The notes under the pieces: generated by a model | What the model saw: the letters and a program-made list of their open reading frames with translations, nothing else | What the model was told of the DNA's origin: nothing | The model's database searches: none | In this document: piece after piece, positions 17,356 to 25,712 of the stretch | Numbering within the stretch: the stretch's first letter is position 1 | How the letters are laid out: every line of letters starts with the position of its first letter | Assembly (NCBI GenBank): GCA_964446655.1 | Contig: CAYUPL010000011.1 | Location: 18,396-82,395 of the forward strand | Source of the DNA: Desulfopila_A sp964446655 | Lineage (GTDB): Bacteria; Desulfobacterota; Desulfobulbia; Desulfobulbales; Desulfocapsaceae | Direction of reading: 5' to 3' | DNA: 64,000 nt | Translations under genes and position numbers: made by a program

Positions 17356-18006
17356 ATGTTAAAAATAGATATGGCCGCATCCATCAGAAAAGTAACCGGT
17401 AAAGGAGCAATGCGGCAGTTGCGCATCAAGGGAATGACTCCTGCAGTGGTATATGGCGGCGGTGGCGAGGCTTTGCCTCTGCAGCTTGAAACGCAGCCCT
17501 TCTTTCAGCAACTTCTTAAAATTCATCGAAAAAATGCCATTATTTCCCTGAGGTTGGATGACGGCTCAACCAAACATGTCCTGGTGAAGGACGTTCAGAC
17601 CGACCCCATCAAAGATTTTTTGCTGCATGCCGATTTTATCGAGATTGATGTTGATAAGCCCCACTCCTTCGAAGTACCGATACGATATGTCGGTGAGGCG
17701 AAGGGATGTGATCTCGGCGGCATGTTGAATGTCGTGAATGAGACACTGGCCGTGGAAGCCGCACCTCTTAACGTGCCTGATGAGTTTGTCGTTGATATCT
17801 CCGCCTTGAATATCGGTGATTCGATACGGATAGAAACGATCGATATTCCTGAAAAAGTAACACTTTTAGCCGATCCCGAGGATGTCTGCGTCAGCGTAAT
17901 CTCTTTGCAAAAAGGACCATCCGAGGATGAGTTCGCTGAAGAAGAGGCGGCTGAAGCTGCCGAAGATGAAGCCGCATCGGCCGATGAGACTACCAAAGAG
18001 GATTAA
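17356..18006 (+). CDS. rplY: 50S ribosomal protein bL25, CTC family
   Basis: The product is 216 residues, the long CTC form of the 5S rRNA-binding protein. The N-terminal L25 beta-barrel (about 1-95) includes RKVTGKGAMRQLR and the TDPIKDFLLHADFIEID segment. The C-terminal TL5/CTC beta domain covers about 100-185 and is followed by an acidic Ala/Glu tail (about 188-216). GGAGAAAGATA precedes the ATG. It follows prs and is closed by a strong terminator. A bL25-Pth pair is a frequent arrangement in bacteria. Confidence 0.97.
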   Translation: MLKIDMAASIRKVTGKGAMRQLRIKGMTPAVVYGGGGEALPLQLETQPFFQQLLKIHRKNAIISLRLDDGSTKHVLVKDVQTDPIKDFLLHADFIEIDVDKPHSFEVPIRYVGEAKGCDLGGMLNVVNETLAVEAAPLNVPDEFVVDISALNIGDSIRIETIDIPEKVTLLADPEDVCVSVISLQKGPSEDEFAEEEAAEAAEDEAASADETTKED

Positions 18007-18060
18007 CAGCTTCGCGCAGAGAGTCTCAGAGAAATATTCCGGCAGAAGTGGTCGGGACTG

Positions 18061-18099
18061 ATCCGGCGGAAAACATGTGTTCCGCCGGATTTTTCTTTT
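18061..18099 (+). terminator. Strong rho-independent terminator after rplY
   Basis: An 11-bp perfect stem ATCCGGCGGAA (18061-18071) / TTCCGCCGGAT (18080-18090) has an 8-base loop and is followed by TTTTCTTTT. It ends the prs-rplY transcript, so pth probably has its own promoter or depends on read-through. Confidence 0.9.
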
Positions 18100-18148
18100 G
18101 TAAGCCGTACACTTCGCCTCCATTCTATACGATTATTAAATTGCTGTA

Positions 18149-18742
18149 ATGTCATCTGATACCTTTATCATAGCCGGTCTGGGCAATCCCGGCGAACAGT
18201 ATAGAGACACCAGACACAATGTTGGTTTTGCCGCAGTTGATGAATTAAACCGGCTGGCGGGAGACAACATTTTTCTGCAGAAATGGGATGCCGCAACGGT
18301 CAAAGTCTCACTGTGGGGAGTAACGGCCCATCTGGTCAAGCCCCTTACCTATATGAATCGGAGCGGCAGGTCTGTTGCCCGGTTTGTCGATTTCTTCAAG
18401 ATCCCGCCTGACAGGCTGATTGTTATTCATGATGACCTGGACATGAAACCCGGCCGCTTGAAACTGGTATTAGGGGGAGGCAGCGGTGGGCATAACGGAA
18501 TTCGTTCGATCGTCGAATGTCTTGGTGAAAACCGGTTTTATCGACTTAAGATAGGGATAGGCCGCCCAGGCGGTGGCTCCGCACCCGCTCAAATACCCGT
18601 TGAAAAATTTGTGCTTACTGCGTTTCAAAACGAAGAAGCGGAAATCATAGCAGACAGGTATGTCGAGATCACCAAAGGACTGCAAATATTTATCGAAAAC
18701 GATCCTCTCCGGGCAATGAACTATATCAATAGTTTCAAGTGA
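18149..18742 (+). CDS. pth: Peptidyl-tRNA hydrolase
   Basis: This 197-residue enzyme frees tRNA from stalled peptidyl-tRNA. Family signatures are the GLGNPGEQYRDTRHNVGF segment with the catalytic His at residue 23, the KPLTYMNRSG loop near 64, the HDDLD motif near 96 and the GGGSGGHNGIRSI loop near 110. The length is normal. The ATG lacks a clear Shine-Dalgarno sequence. It stands between the rplY terminator and a palindromic repeat element. Confidence 0.97.
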   Translation: MSSDTFIIAGLGNPGEQYRDTRHNVGFAAVDELNRLAGDNIFLQKWDAATVKVSLWGVTAHLVKPLTYMNRSGRSVARFVDFFKIPPDRLIVIHDDLDMKPGRLKLVLGGGSGGHNGIRSIVECLGENRFYRLKIGIGRPGGGSAPAQIPVEKFVLTAFQNEEAEIIADRYVEITKGLQIFIENDPLRAMNYINSFK

Positions 18743-18747
18743 AGGCT

Positions 18748-18875
18748 GATGGCGTCGTAAAAAGCCCGATCTCCCGCGTTGCAGGTTTTTAGCAGACCTT
18801 CGACATACTACCTGTATAGTCGAAGGCCTGCTAAAAACACTGCGCCTTGTATATCGAACTTTTTATCTAGCCATC
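18748..18875. repeat. MITE-like palindromic element
   Basis: The element is about 128 bp. Its outer ends are inverted: GATGGC-N5-AAAAAG at 18748-18764 and CTTTTT-N5-GCCATC at 18859-18875. Inside, a 19-bp stem with one mismatch (GTTTTTAGCAG at 18785-18795 with CTGCTAAAAAC at 18828-18838, and CCTTCGAC at 18797-18804 with GTCGAAGG at 18819-18826) encloses a 14-base loop. It lies between pth and carD, has no coding capacity and looks like a small non-autonomous dispersed repeat. Only one full copy is in the window. Confidence 0.7.
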
Positions 18876-19241
18876 TGACATCGTGGCAACTTTTTACGGG
18901 ATTATCAAGGCTGGTATTTGCCCCTCGAAAAAGTCCCCTCTTTTTTTTCGCTGTTTTCCCAATCCGTACCATTCCCGGAAGGTCGGTTTTGATCGCAGGT
19001 CAATAAGCAACGCTATATTACAGCAACAGATATAGAGATTTGTTCTAAAACAAGGGCATTTTTCGGAGGAATATGTTATAGTCTTTATGTTGTCCTGAAA
19101 GTTACGTTGTTTTTGTTTACCAGAGAAGCACGCCTGCAATTTCTGCGGAAAGGTTCGATAGGGTCATTAAAGATATACCGGTAGAGATCCGGAATGGCCT
19201 CCGATTGTGTTGCTCCGGTTATGAAAAATGAGGAGATTGTA
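18876..19241. other. Non-coding stretch upstream of carD
   Basis: No gene or RNA that I can identify lies in these bases. The first 35 bases (ending TTTTTACGGGATTATCAAG) may still belong to the repeat element, since a similar TTTTTACGGGACTATTA string recurs near 39160 upstream of xerC. Two short overlapping frames near the end are the 5' extension of the carD reading frame. Confidence 0.45.
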
Positions 19242-19721
19242 GTGTTTGCAAAAGGTGATATGGCTGTATATCCAGCCCATGGTGTTGGTGTCATAAAGGC
19301 TATTGAAACGCAGAAAGTCGGAGGTGTTGATCAGAAGTTTTATGTATTGCAGATACTTGACAACAATATGACAATAATGATCCCGACGGTCAGCAGCGCC
19401 AATGTCGGCCTCCGAGCTATTGTCTCAAACAATGAAGTAGATACGGTGCTGGACATTTTAAAAGATCGTGCTATCGAACTTGGCTCCCAAACATGGAACA
19501 GGCGTTACCGCGATTATATGGACAAAATCAAAACCGGCTCGGTACACGAGGTTGCCGCCGTTCTTCGTGATCTCTTTCTGCTCAGTGTCGACAAAGACCT
19601 CTCCTATGGCGAGAGGAAGATGCTGGATACCGCTAAAGGACTGCTGGTGAAAGAGTTGTCACTTGCGAGAAAAGTCGATGAGCGGAATATCAGCAACGAG
19701 ATTGAAACAATCTTCGCCTAG
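19242..19721 (+). CDS. carD: CarD/CdnL-family transcription regulator
   Basis: This 159-residue protein has an N-terminal RNA polymerase interaction domain of Tudor-like type (about residues 1-65, GDMAVYPAHGVGVI and the MIMIPT strand). A helical DNA-binding C-terminal domain follows (about 70-155, including SQTWNRRYRDYMDKIKTG and LSYGERKMLDTAK). CarD binds the polymerase beta subunit and stabilises open promoter complexes, often at rRNA and housekeeping promoters. The GTG at 19242 is preferred because GAGGAG lies 6 bases upstream; ATGs at 19194 and 19221 keep the frame open but lack such a site and would add up to 16 extra residues. Confidence 0.93.
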   Translation: MFAKGDMAVYPAHGVGVIKAIETQKVGGVDQKFYVLQILDNNMTIMIPTVSSANVGLRAIVSNNEVDTVLDILKDRAIELGSQTWNRRYRDYMDKIKTGSVHEVAAVLRDLFLLSVDKDLSYGERKMLDTAKGLLVKELSLARKVDERNISNEIETIFA

Positions 19722-19775
19722 GAGTTTGTCGGTATTGTAAGCGGTTCAATATCTTCCTTAATAGAAACTCGCTTC

Positions 19776-20753
19776 ATGGGAACAGAGGGCTGTTCATTGC
19801 CACAACCGCAAAGCGGTAGAGTGCCGGTATCTTTTACCATTCTTCCAGAAAATGCAGGTCTGAGACTGGATCATTTCCTTGTTGAGCAGTTGCCGGGGCT
19901 TTCACGATCGCAACTGAGCAGCGCAGTCAAAGGCGGTACCATCCAAGTCAATGGTTCTGTCGCCAAAGCAAGCCGAAAGTTGCATCAAGGAGATGCGATA
20001 CGGGGATACGTGGAAGACGCTTTCCCTCAATTAACGGTGGCGGCCCAGCGTATCGACTTTATACCTCTTTTTGAAGATGAGCATCTTCTGGTGTTGTCTA
20101 AGCCGCCTGCCGTGGTTGTTCATCCCGCCAACGGCAATCCCGATAATACTCTTGTCAATGGTTTGCTGTATCATTGCCGGAACATTGCCGATGTCGGTGA
20201 TCCGTTGCGCCCCGGAATTGTGCATCGACTGGACAAGGATACCTCAGGAGTGATGGTAGTTGCCAAAACCGCTGAAGTGCATCGCCGACTTGTGGAACTA
20301 TTCAAATCCCGGCAAGTCCAAAAAATCTATCATGCACTTGTCGTAGGTATTCCGAAACATGCATCCGGCCGCATAGCGGCGCCCATCGGCAGGCACCCTG
20401 TTAACCGAAAAAAAATGGCTGTCAGGGAAAATAGTGGAAGATTTGCCGTTACCAACTGGCTCCTGCAAAAGTGCTATGGTGATAAATTTGCCCTGCTCGA
20501 GTTGGTTATAGAGACGGGCCGGACGCACCAGATACGTGTTCATCTGGCATCCATCGGCCATCCCGTTGCCGGAGACAGGGTCTACGGTCCCGGGAGGGCT
20601 GACCCTCTGTTCGGCAGACAAATGCTTCATTCTTCTTCCTTGCACTTTGATCATCCCGTAACCGGAGAAAAGATTGTCGGGGTGGCGTCAATATGGCCGG
20701 ATATGCAGGAAGTACTTGGTCGGTTGGAACACTCTGAAGGAGATTGTCTGTGA
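19776..20753 (+). CDS. rluD: RluD-type 23S rRNA pseudouridine synthase
   Basis: The product is 325 residues. An N-terminal S4 RNA-binding domain (about residues 25-85) is followed by the RluA/RluD catalytic domain with the HRLDKDTSG motif, whose nucleophilic Asp is residue 153, and the GRTHQIRVH segment near 250. Such enzymes convert uridines to pseudouridine in helix 69 of 23S rRNA or related sites. The exact target (RluD or a paralogue) cannot be fixed from sequence alone. Its TGA overlaps the likely GTG start of coaE by 3 bases in GTGA, so the two are translationally coupled. Confidence 0.93.
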   Translation: MGTEGCSLPQPQSGRVPVSFTILPENAGLRLDHFLVEQLPGLSRSQLSSAVKGGTIQVNGSVAKASRKLHQGDAIRGYVEDAFPQLTVAAQRIDFIPLFEDEHLLVLSKPPAVVVHPANGNPDNTLVNGLLYHCRNIADVGDPLRPGIVHRLDKDTSGVMVVAKTAEVHRRLVELFKSRQVQKIYHALVVGIPKHASGRIAAPIGRHPVNRKKMAVRENSGRFAVTNWLLQKCYGDKFALLELVIETGRTHQIRVHLASIGHPVAGDRVYGPGRADPLFGRQMLHSSSLHFDHPVTGEKIVGVASIWPDMQEVLGRLEHSEGDCL

Positions 20754-21364
20754 TAGTTGCAGTGACAGGTACTATCGGTTCCGGCAAAAGCATGGTCGCC
20801 CGCTATCTTGCTCTTCTTCTGCAGGCTGAACATTGCGACGCTGACGCGCTTTGTCGGCAGTTGCTGGAAAAAGAACACGCCGGCTGGCAACAGGTGGTTG
20901 CCCGGTGGGGAGGCGTGTTTCTTAATGGGGACCGCTCTATTGACCGTGTAAAGTTGAGAGAGGCTGTTTTTAATGATACCGCTGTTCGTAAAGAGCTCGA
21001 AGCGATTCTACACCCTCTGGTATATTCTCACATCACTGCAATCAAAGAAAAATGCCGACAAAACGATACAGCCTTTGTTGTTGAAATACCACTGCTGTTC
21101 GAAACAGGGCGACAAGAAGATTTTGACTACGTCGTTACGGTTTTTGCCCGCCCTGAACGCTGTATTGAAAGGGTTATGGCCCGGGATACGGTTTCCAGGG
21201 AACAGGCGACCAAAGCGCTCGATGCCCAAATGGATATTGACACGAAGGTCAAGGGTTCTCATTATGTAATTGATAACTCCGCATCTCAGGCTCAAACTCG
21301 TATACAGGTTGAAGATCTTTGTCGAAGACTTCAAGCGGAGCAGCATCAAAATAATCGGTGCTGA
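20750..21364 (+). CDS. coaE: Dephospho-CoA kinase
   Basis: This 204-residue P-loop kinase phosphorylates the 3'-OH of dephospho-CoA in the last step of coenzyme A synthesis. The Walker A motif GTIGSGKS is at residues 7-14. The CDADALCRQLL segment, the LHPLV motif and the VEIPLLFE strand are typical of CoaE. The GTG at 20750 is chosen because AAGGAG lies 7 bases upstream and it overlaps the rluD stop (GTGA). A TTG 6 bases earlier is an alternative. Downstream is the rho promoter. Confidence 0.95.
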   Translation: MIVAVTGTIGSGKSMVARYLALLLQAEHCDADALCRQLLEKEHAGWQQVVARWGGVFLNGDRSIDRVKLREAVFNDTAVRKELEAILHPLVYSHITAIKEKCRQNDTAFVVEIPLLFETGRQEDFDYVVTVFARPERCIERVMARDTVSREQATKALDAQMDIDTKVKGSHYVIDNSASQAQTRIQVEDLCRRLQAEQHQNNRC

Positions 21365-21380
21365 TTAGCTCCAAAAATAC

Positions 21381-21409
21381 TTGACAGCTGAGTAGGGAAG
21401 CCGTATAAG
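21381..21409 (+). promoter_or_regulatory. Sigma-70 promoter for rho
   Basis: A consensus -35 TTGACA (21381-21386), a 17-base spacer and TATAAG (21404-21409) form the best sigma-70 promoter I can see in the window. Transcription should begin near 21416, leaving a leader of roughly 290 bases before the rho ATG. Confidence 0.8.
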
Positions 21410-21415
21410 AAGACA

Positions 21416-21704
21416 ACAGCCGGAAAGACTCTCCTGCCTCTGACTGAACATAGAATCTAAACCGCAAAATGACAATCAGACTTCTTGCCCATTACCGGGT
21501 TAAAGATTAGACCTGTTTCGTAAATAACTCATTCTTCGCCAATCTGAATAAACATCCAGTTCTGACCATTGCATCAAGTGCGTTGCTCCTCTGATCGACG
21601 TGCTATGCCAACTGCAGCTACAGGTACGGTTCGTCGTGCGTACCTGCTGCAAAAAAAGACTACCACTGTGTACATCCGTAACGCCTAAAAGGAGAAAGTG
21701 ACAA
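21416..21704 (+). other. Long 5' leader of rho
   Basis: About 290 bases separate the predicted promoter from rho, with no substantial open frame. The leader is fairly C-rich and has an imperfect stem near 21631-21650 (CAGGTACGGTTCG / CGTGCGTACCTG). In E. coli, rho is autoregulated by Rho-dependent termination in a leader of similar length. That family knowledge makes this leader a likely regulatory site, but the mechanism here is inferred. Confidence 0.5.
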
Positions 21705-22955
21705 ATGAATTTGGCTGAATTAAAGGTCAAAAAAATCGGTGATCTGGTAAAGCTGGCCCGTAAATTTAAAGTCGAGGGATATAGTTCCATGCGCAAGCAG
21801 GAGCTTATTTTCGCCCTGCTGCAAGCCCAGGCTGACAAAGAAGGGCAGATGCGCGGCAATGGGGTACTTGAGATTCTCCCGGATGGCTTTGGATTTTTAC
21901 GTGCTCCCGACTATAACTATCTGCCGGGGCCGGATGATATCTATGTTTCTCCCTCGCAAATCAGGCGTCTTAATCTCCGTACGGGTGATGTCATTGAAGG
22001 TCTGGTTCGCGCTCCCAAAGAAGGAGAGCGTTACTTTGCCCTTCTCAAGGTTGAGAGCGTCAATTTCGATCCACCTGATGCAGTTAAACAAAAGACCATT
22101 TTTGGCAACCTCACTCCGTTACATCCTGAAGAAAAGTTTACCCTCGAGTGGCAGCCGGACAATTATTCCATGCGTTTGATGGATATGTTTGCCCCTATTG
22201 GCAAAGGGCAGCGAGGCCTGTTGGTTGCACCTCCTCGTACCGGTAAAACCGTTTTGATGCAGAAGATAGCTAACTCCATTGTGCGCAATCATAAGGAGGT
22301 GTATCTCATTGTTCTGCTTATCGATGAGCGGCCGGAAGAGGTAACGGAGATGTCCAGGAGCGTTAAGGCGGCCGAAGTTGTCAGCTCAACCTTCGATGAG
22401 CCGCCGCAGCGACATATTCAGGTTGCTGAGATGGTTATAGAAAAAGCCAAACGGTTGGTGGAGCACAAGAAGGATGTTGTGATTTTGCTGGACAGCATAA
22501 CCCGCCTGGCTCGAGCTTATAATACAGTCACTCCGTCAAGTGGAAAGATTCTGTCTGGTGGTGTTGAGGCAAATGCTCTACACCGGCCCAAGCGTTTCTT
22601 CGGTGCCGCGAGAAACATTGAAGAGGGCGGTAGTCTTACCATACTTGCCACGGCCCTTGTAGAGACAGGCAGCAAGATGGACGAAGTTATCTTTGAGGAG
22701 TTTAAAGGCACCGGCAATATGGAGTTGATTCTTGATCGGAAAATGTCGGATAAACGAATTTTTCCGGCGATAGACATAAAACGCTCCGGTACGCGAAAAG
22801 AAGACCTTCTCCTTGATAGTGAACTCATCAATCGCATATGGATTCTGCGAAAGTTGCTCTCATCAATGAATCCGGCGGACGGTATGGAATTTCTTATCGA
22901 TAAGCTGAAGCATTCCAAGACCAATGCTGATTTTCTGGATTCAATGAATACCTGA
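21705..22955 (+). CDS. rho: Transcription termination factor Rho
   Basis: This 416-residue hexameric RNA helicase stops transcription at C-rich unstructured sites. The N-terminal helical domain (about 1-45) and cold-shock-like primary RNA-binding domain (GVLEILPDGFGFLR through YVSPSQIRRLNLRTGD, about 50-120) are intact. The P-loop is APPRTGKT near residue 180, the Walker B strand is VVILLDS near 263 with TRLARAYN after it, and the Q- and R-loop sequences are normal. There is no acidic or Asn-rich insertion of the kind found in Actinobacteria. AAGGAG precedes the ATG. It is expressed from its own promoter and long leader. Confidence 0.98.
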   Translation: MNLAELKVKKIGDLVKLARKFKVEGYSSMRKQELIFALLQAQADKEGQMRGNGVLEILPDGFGFLRAPDYNYLPGPDDIYVSPSQIRRLNLRTGDVIEGLVRAPKEGERYFALLKVESVNFDPPDAVKQKTIFGNLTPLHPEEKFTLEWQPDNYSMRLMDMFAPIGKGQRGLLVAPPRTGKTVLMQKIANSIVRNHKEVYLIVLLIDERPEEVTEMSRSVKAAEVVSSTFDEPPQRHIQVAEMVIEKAKRLVEHKKDVVILLDSITRLARAYNTVTPSSGKILSGGVEANALHRPKRFFGAARNIEEGGSLTILATALVETGSKMDEVIFEEFKGTGNMELILDRKMSDKRIFPAIDIKRSGTRKEDLLLDSELINRIWILRKLLSSMNPADGMEFLIDKLKHSKTNADFLDSMNT

Positions 22956-23134
22956 TCCGGGCAGAGAGTATACCGTGGTAATCCCGGCCAAGGCGGCTCA
23001 TGTGGGGGATGCTCTTTTCTGTTGAAAATTCTACTGAGCAGGATTATACTGTAAGACTTGTACTTTTGAATTAATTGAGAATGCTGCGTTGCTCAAATAA
23101 TTATAGGCAAAATCGTCGAAGGAGTCTGGAAAAA

Positions 23135-23353
23135 ATGAAACCCGATATACATCCGAAATATAACAAGATTACAGCCGTCTGCGCCTGTGGGAACGAGTTT
23201 GAACTTGGTTCCGTCAACCAGGAGATTAAAGTTGAGATCTGTTCTCAATGTCATCCCTTCTTTACCGGAAAGCAGAAACTCATCGATACCGCCGGCAGGA
23301 TCGAAAAATTCAAGAAACGTTACGCCAAACATTTCGAGAATCAGAAGGCATAA
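23135..23353 (+). CDS. rpmE: 50S ribosomal protein bL31 (zinc-binding form)
   Basis: This is a 72-residue ribosomal protein of the large subunit. It has Cys at 16, 18, 36 and 39 (CAC and CSQC), the Zn-binding C+ form of bL31, plus the conserved HPFFTGKQK segment. AAGGAG lies about 10 bases before the ATG at 23135, and the frame 60 bases further upstream has no family similarity. Placed after rho and before prfA, with its own strong terminator, it is an ordinary housekeeping gene. Zinc limitation often swaps this form for a C- paralogue, none of which is in the window. Confidence 0.97.
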   Translation: MKPDIHPKYNKITAVCACGNEFELGSVNQEIKVEICSQCHPFFTGKQKLIDTAGRIEKFKKRYAKHFENQKA

Positions 23354-23400
23354 GCAGACTTGCTCGCCTGGGGCTTTCCCATGCTGATTGCAATGTTTTA

Positions 23401-23435
23401 AGTCCACAGCACATTATTATGCTGTGGACTTTTTT
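23401..23435 (+). terminator. Rho-independent terminator after rpmE
   Basis: A perfect 11-bp stem AGTCCACAGCA (23401-23411) / TGCTGTGGACT (23420-23430) with an 8-base loop is followed by TTTTT. It separates rpmE from prfA. Confidence 0.92.
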
Positions 23436-23600
23436 GTTTCAACTTCGTCGGACTGATCAAAAGAAGGTTTGTATACTTTTTTATAAAGGTTTCTCCATCT
23501 CCTCTACTGCAATGGCGGGCTCTGTCGGCTGAACGGACAGAACGTCGCAAAATTGAGACGATCATAGCAACATTACTCTATTTTTGGTACCGGATTCATT

Positions 23601-24671
23601 ATGTATGATAAGTTCGAAGATCTTGAAGACAAAATTTCCCATCTGGAAGGGCGGCTCTCTGACCCGTCATTGATGGATGATCAGAAAAAATATCAGGAAG
23701 TTGTGCGGGAACATACTCACCTGAGCAGATTGAACGACATTTACAGCGCCTACAAAAGAGTTGAAAAGGCCTTAAGTGACAATCAGGCAATTCTCCATGA
23801 TCCGAAAGAAGACAGTGAATTTCGTGAACTGGCTCGAGAGGAAAATGAAGAATTACTGCAAAAAAAACAGGATCTGGAAAAGAAAATGCGTATTTTTCTG
23901 CTTCCGAAAGATCCTAATGACGACAAAAATACCTTCCTGGAAATACGTGCCGGGACAGGAGGTGATGAAGCCGCACTTTTTGTGGCCGACCTTTTCAGGA
24001 TGTATTCACGATTTGCCGAAAATGAGGGCTGGCGTGTCGAGGTGATGAGTTCAAGCCCTGCCGGTGTCGGAGGTTTTAAAGAAATAATAGCTCTGATCAG
24101 CGGAGAAAATGTCTATTCCAAGCTGAAGTATGAAAGTGGCGCTCATCGAGTGCAGCGAGTACCGGAAACAGAAACACAAGGACGAATTCATACTTCGGCT
24201 GTGACTGTTGCCATTTTGCCGGAAGCGGATGAGGTTGATCTGCAAATCGATATGAATGAGCTGAAGTTTGATGTGTTTCGATCCTCCGGTCCGGGCGGGC
24301 AAAGCGTCAATACAACCGACTCGGCTGTACGTGTCACCCATCTGCCCACCGGTCTTGTGGTGATCTGTCAGGACGAAAAGTCCCAACATAAAAATAAAGC
24401 CAAGGCCCTGACCGTATTGCGGGCCCGCCTGCTTGACAAGATAGAACAGGAACGTCAAGACAAAATCAGCCTGGATCGTAAAACCCAGGTTGGCAGCGGT
24501 GATAGAAGCGAACGGATCAGGACGTATAATTTTCCTCAGGGAAGGCTGACCGATCACCGCATAAACCTCACCCTTTATAAACTTGATCTTATCATGAACG
24601 GAAAACTAGATGAAGTGATCGATCCTCTTGTCGAACATGATCAGGCCGAAAAGCTTAAACGCATCCAATAG
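23601..24671 (+). CDS. prfA: Peptide chain release factor 1
   Basis: This 356-residue protein releases the chain at UAA and UAG. It has the stop-codon recognition loop with the PxT tripeptide (PET within VPETETQGRIHTS), which separates RF1 from RF2 (SPF), and the GGQ motif (SGPGGQSVNTTDSAVR, near residue 232) that enters the peptidyl transferase centre. The N-terminal helical domain and C-terminal helix are complete. There is no programmed frameshift of the kind seen in RF2. prmC, whose product methylates the GGQ glutamine, follows about 130 bases downstream. Confidence 0.98.
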   Translation: MYDKFEDLEDKISHLEGRLSDPSLMDDQKKYQEVVREHTHLSRLNDIYSAYKRVEKALSDNQAILHDPKEDSEFRELAREENEELLQKKQDLEKKMRIFLLPKDPNDDKNTFLEIRAGTGGDEAALFVADLFRMYSRFAENEGWRVEVMSSSPAGVGGFKEIIALISGENVYSKLKYESGAHRVQRVPETETQGRIHTSAVTVAILPEADEVDLQIDMNELKFDVFRSSGPGGQSVNTTDSAVRVTHLPTGLVVICQDEKSQHKNKAKALTVLRARLLDKIEQERQDKISLDRKTQVGSGDRSERIRTYNFPQGRLTDHRINLTLYKLDLIMNGKLDEVIDPLVEHDQAEKLKRIQ

Positions 24672-24798
24672 CCAGGCAGTTCACTCTGGTCTGTTTGTTC
24701 CGGGAAACATCAAACATGTCCGGTTCCACAGAGAAAGATCAGAGAGTATTTCCCGTTGTTACTACGGTAGAAACCACAATAGCAGCCGGTATGTATTC

Positions 24799-25692
24799 AT
24801 GAAGATAGCCCAACTTTTGCGTGATGGAGAAATGCAACTGCGGCGCAGTGGTATCCAACATGCCGGCCTCGATGTGCAGCTGCTTCTTGGCCATTGCCTG
24901 AACATGAGCAGAACCGCGCTGTTGCTGCACGGTTTCGAACCGGTAGATAAAGAATCCTGCAACAGATTCCTTGCATTTCTCGACAGGAGAGCTGCTCATG
25001 AACCCGTTGCTTATATCCTGGAGGAACGAGAGTTCTGGTCATTGCCGTTTTATGTCAATAGAGATGTCCTCATCCCCCGTCCCGAGACCGAGTTTCTGCT
25101 CGAGATGGTTTTGCAGCAGCTTGCAGAAACCAAAACGGTGGTTAATGAATGTGTTGATCTCTGTTGCGGCAGTGGGGTTATTGCCGTTGTGCTGGCCCGG
25201 GAACTTGGATGTCTGGTAACGGCCGTGGACTGCTCTGCAAAAGCCCTGGCTGTTACCGCGATAAATGCTCAACAACTCAAGGTCGCAGAACTGGTCAAAC
25301 CGCTTCGCTCAGACCTTTTCCAGGCCTTACCCCGAGATGCTGTTTTTCCCCTGATTGTCTCCAACCCTCCTTATGTCGGCAGTGCGGAAATAAGAGAAGA
25401 GCTTGAGGTGGACGTGTCCGGATTTGAGCCGCATCTGGCCTTGGACGGAGGGCAAGACGGGCTCGATTGTATTCGTCGGATGGCACGGCAGGTTCTCAAC
25501 CATCTTGCTCCGGCAGCTCTGTTCTTTATGGAGTTTGGAGCTGACCAGGCAGAGGAAATACAGCAGCTGTTTTCCTCCAGCTCTATCGGGAAACGGTTTT
25601 TTGAGACAATTACGATATATCAGGACTACAGTGGAAGAGACCGGGTTCTTGCAGCCCGGGTGAACCGCTATGAAGAGCATGAATGTAAATAA
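24799..25692 (+). CDS. prmC: Release factor glutamine N5-methyltransferase
   Basis: This 297-residue SAM-dependent enzyme methylates the Gln of the GGQ motif in release factors. An N-terminal helical domain (about 1-75) binds the release factor. The Rossmann domain shows the DLCCGSGVIAVVLA SAM motif near residue 118 and the NPPY active motif near 189. The ATG at 24799 gives the usual length; the frame extends 57 codons further upstream into prfA without similarity and is rejected. It sits between prfA and murA, a common order. Confidence 0.95.
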   Translation: MKIAQLLRDGEMQLRRSGIQHAGLDVQLLLGHCLNMSRTALLLHGFEPVDKESCNRFLAFLDRRAAHEPVAYILEEREFWSLPFYVNRDVLIPRPETEFLLEMVLQQLAETKTVVNECVDLCCGSGVIAVVLARELGCLVTAVDCSAKALAVTAINAQQLKVAELVKPLRSDLFQALPRDAVFPLIVSNPPYVGSAEIREELEVDVSGFEPHLALDGGQDGLDCIRRMARQVLNHLAPAALFFMEFGADQAEEIQQLFSSSSIGKRFFETITIYQDYSGRDRVLAARVNRYEEHECK

Positions 25693-25712
25693 GCATCTCT
25701 ACGAGACCATAT

